Shown: positions 5,088 through 6,544 of the stretch, in pieces | Position numbering within the stretch: position 1 is the first letter of the stretch | How the letters are laid out: every line of letters starts with the position of its first letter | Made by a program: the position numbers and the translations under genes | Notes under the pieces: generated by a model | What the model was told of the DNA's origin: nothing | Database searches by the model: none | The model's input: the letters and a program-made list of their open reading frames with translations, nothing else | Origin: Bacteroidales bacterium | Lineage (GTDB): Bacteria > Bacteroidota > Bacteroidia > Bacteroidales > WRGA01 | NCBI GenBank assembly: GCA_031279795.1 | Contig: JAITHZ010000152.1 | Location: forward strand, 1-6,544 | Length of the DNA: 6,544 bases | Reading direction: 5' to 3'

Positions 5088-6544
5088 TTATTTTCTTCCC
5101 GATGCAACAATCATATTTTTGATATTCGCATTAAATTCCTCTGACGCAATCAATTGTTCGATCGTAAGATGCATCCTGTATCTCCAGTAATGACGCGGAT
5201 TGGCCGGCACATTGATTCGTTCGTCAGCAGGGTCTGGCCGTTTCAGTCTGTCATCGGTAGAAAGCCAGTCCTGCAAAGGGAAAATCGCCAGCATTGAAAG
5301 TGAATTTAAGTGATTCCCGATTATTTGTCGACAGATATCGGTGGCGCAGTCTTCCGGTGCAATTCCCAGACGCTGAAGTGTTTCGTTGTAGTATCGCTGG
5401 GTTTTCCATCGGTCTTCCTTCCACCACAGGCGCAGGGGCGACATGTCGTGCGTCGAGGTTGTACAAACGCTGAGGAACGGTAAATACCTCAAATCGTTGA
5501 ATTGAAGTTCGGGGCGTTTTGGCATACGTTCAATTTCAAGACTTAGAATTTGCATTTCTTTCATTACAGCTGGCACGCTTTCCGGCACCATTCCCAGGTC
5601 TTCTCCGCATACAAGCATGTTGGTTGAAGAAATCAGGGGTGGCAGCTTTTTCATCGCCTCCTCTTGCCAGAAAGCTGTGTGGCGCTGGTAAAAGAAATGG
5701 TCGTACAGACGGTTGAAAGCCGTTTTAGAATTATCGTCCAAATGACGGTAGGAAAAACTGTACTGCGCAGTAATACGGGGATGGTATTTGTGCGGTTCAC
5801 GCTTGTCGCGAATAAAAAGCGTTTCGTTGCACAAACTGTAGAGGCCATCTCGGATGCAGCAGCTTTTGGCGTCGTCGCTGACGAACAGTGTTTTTATTTT
5901 TTTCTGCGTATTGCAGTTTTCGTTCAGTTCGAATCGTTGCCAGGCTATTGGACGCAAAAATTGTCCGATAACTTCCTGCATGTATTCACCAAATATTTCG
6001 TACAGGAAACTTTCGTGAATGTAGGGATTTGTCATGCGGTATTCGTCGAAATACAGACCAAAATAGGCAATTTCGTCAGTCGAAAAAGGTAAGGCGGGGC
6101 TGAAATACCCCAGCAATCCCTGTACCGATGACATTGGAATTTCCCAGATTCGGAAAAAACCCAGAATATGGTCAATCCGGTATACATCGAAATAGTCGGC
6201 CATCTTCCGGAAACGTTTTTTCCACCACTGATAATCGTCCTTCTCCATCTCCTTCCAGTTGTAAGTAGGAAATCCCCAGTTCTGTCCGCTGATTGAAAAG
6301 TCGTCGGGAGGAGCTCCGGTTTGCGTGTCGAGGTTGAACAGATGCGGATCCACCCACGCCTCTACGCTGTCGTGACTGATGCCAATCGGGATATCGCCTT
6401 TCAGGATCACACCCTGTTGATTGGCATAAGCTCTGACCTCAAGCAGTTGTGTATGAAGCAAAAATTGTGTAAAAAAAACCTTGTTAATTGCATGGCTGAT
6501 TTCGGGAGAGGATTCGGCCATTTGTTCCAGTTTTTGCTGATTCC
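5088..6544 (-). CDS. malQ: 4-alpha-glucanotransferase MalQ (GH77, DPE2-like), C-terminal part
   Basis: Cytoplasmic amylomaltase that moves glucan or glucosyl units between alpha-1,4-glucans, used in maltose and malto-oligosaccharide metabolism. The frame stays open to the window's right edge (eight codons precede the Met at 6521), so the N-terminus is missing; about 485 residues are visible. Numbered from that Met, the catalytic triad is Asp117 (VYRIDHILGFFRIWE), Glu307 (VCGEDLGMVPE) and Asp359 (TSTHDMSPLR). The substrate-loop block DIPIGISHDSVEAWVDPHLF (43-62) and GAPPDD (69-74) are typical GH77. The Asp117-Glu307 gap is 190 residues, against 48 in E. coli MalQ as I recall it, so an insertion of about 140 residues is present, as in plant DPE2. 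Such proteins usually carry N-terminal CBM20 starch-binding domains, which here would lie outside the window. The upstream neighbour cannot be seen; downstream, 126 bp and an inverted repeat precede the epimerase gene. Confidence 0.95.
   Translation of the reverse strand, partial: NQQKLEQMAESSPEISHAINKVFFTQFLLHTQLLEVRAYANQQGVILKGDIPIGISHDSVEAWVDPHLFNLDTQTGAPPDDFSISGQNWGFPTYNWKEMEKDDYQWWKKRFRKMADYFDVYRIDHILGFFRIWEIPMSSVQGLLGYFSPALPFSTDEIAYFGLYFDEYRMTNPYIHESFLYEIFGEYMQEVIGQFLRPIAWQRFELNENCNTQKKIKTLFVSDDAKSCCIRDGLYSLCNETLFIRDKREPHKYHPRITAQYSFSYRHLDDNSKTAFNRLYDHFFYQRHTAFWQEEAMKKLPPLISSTNMLVCGEDLGMVPESVPAVMKEMQILSLEIERMPKRPELQFNDLRYLPFLSVCTTSTHDMSPLRLWWKEDRWKTQRYYNETLQRLGIAPEDCATDICRQIIGNHLNSLSMLAIFPLQDWLSTDDRLKRPDPADERINVPANPRHYWRYRMHLTIEQLIASEEFNANIKNMIVASGRK

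Noticed and set aside
5664..6092. 142-codon plus-strand frame within malQ
   Set aside because: It is antisense to the insertion and catalytic region of a clear GH77 enzyme and shows no family motifs.

Overview
The window looks like a chromosomal segment from a Bacteroidota (probably Bacteroidales) bacterium. Four things point there. Genes lack Shine-Dalgarno sites and are preceded by A/T-rich leaders. A Bacteroidetes-type -7 element (TAnnTTTG) lies before the first gene. A DPE2-like MalQ sits next to a cellobiose-2-epimerase-type protein. The second gene is an uncharacterised protein that resembles Bacteroidetes-only hypotheticals as I recall them. No transfer genes, insertion sequences, tRNAs, rRNAs or CRISPR arrays are visible. 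Codon use is even, so this looks like core sequence rather than an island.

Layout. The left part reads rightward: a polyprenyl (isoprenoid) diphosphate synthase (46-1035), a 232-residue protein of unknown function (1114-1812) and a TatD-family metal-dependent hydrolase (1945-2703). The right part reads leftward: the C-terminal half of a 4-alpha-glucanotransferase, MalQ (6544-5088, its start lies outside the window), then an AGE-family epimerase with a full cellobiose 2-epimerase active site (4961-3789), then an exported GH5 glycoside hydrolase (3777-2779). The two blocks converge on a 75-bp gap (2704-2778).

How the genes fit together. The epimerase and GH5 gene are 11 bp apart and almost certainly co-transcribed. 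The exported GH5 enzyme would cut a beta-glucan or beta-mannan outside the cytoplasm. The cytoplasmic epimerase would convert the reducing-end glucose of a disaccharide to mannose, or the reverse. MalQ handles alpha-glucans or maltose and is separated from this pair by a 13-bp inverted repeat with flanking T-tracts that may end its transcript. The left block carries isoprenoid and housekeeping functions.

The most unusual signal is in the spacers. All four intergenic gaps longer than 70 bp contain short tandem repeats with a 7-bp period (TTGAGAG, TTAGTGA and ATGCGAT types). Several touch or overlap gene termini, and one five-unit array encodes the last residues and stop codon of the GH5 gene. 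I know of no description of such a heptad repeat family. It is the best candidate here for something undescribed, although nothing in the window shows a function.
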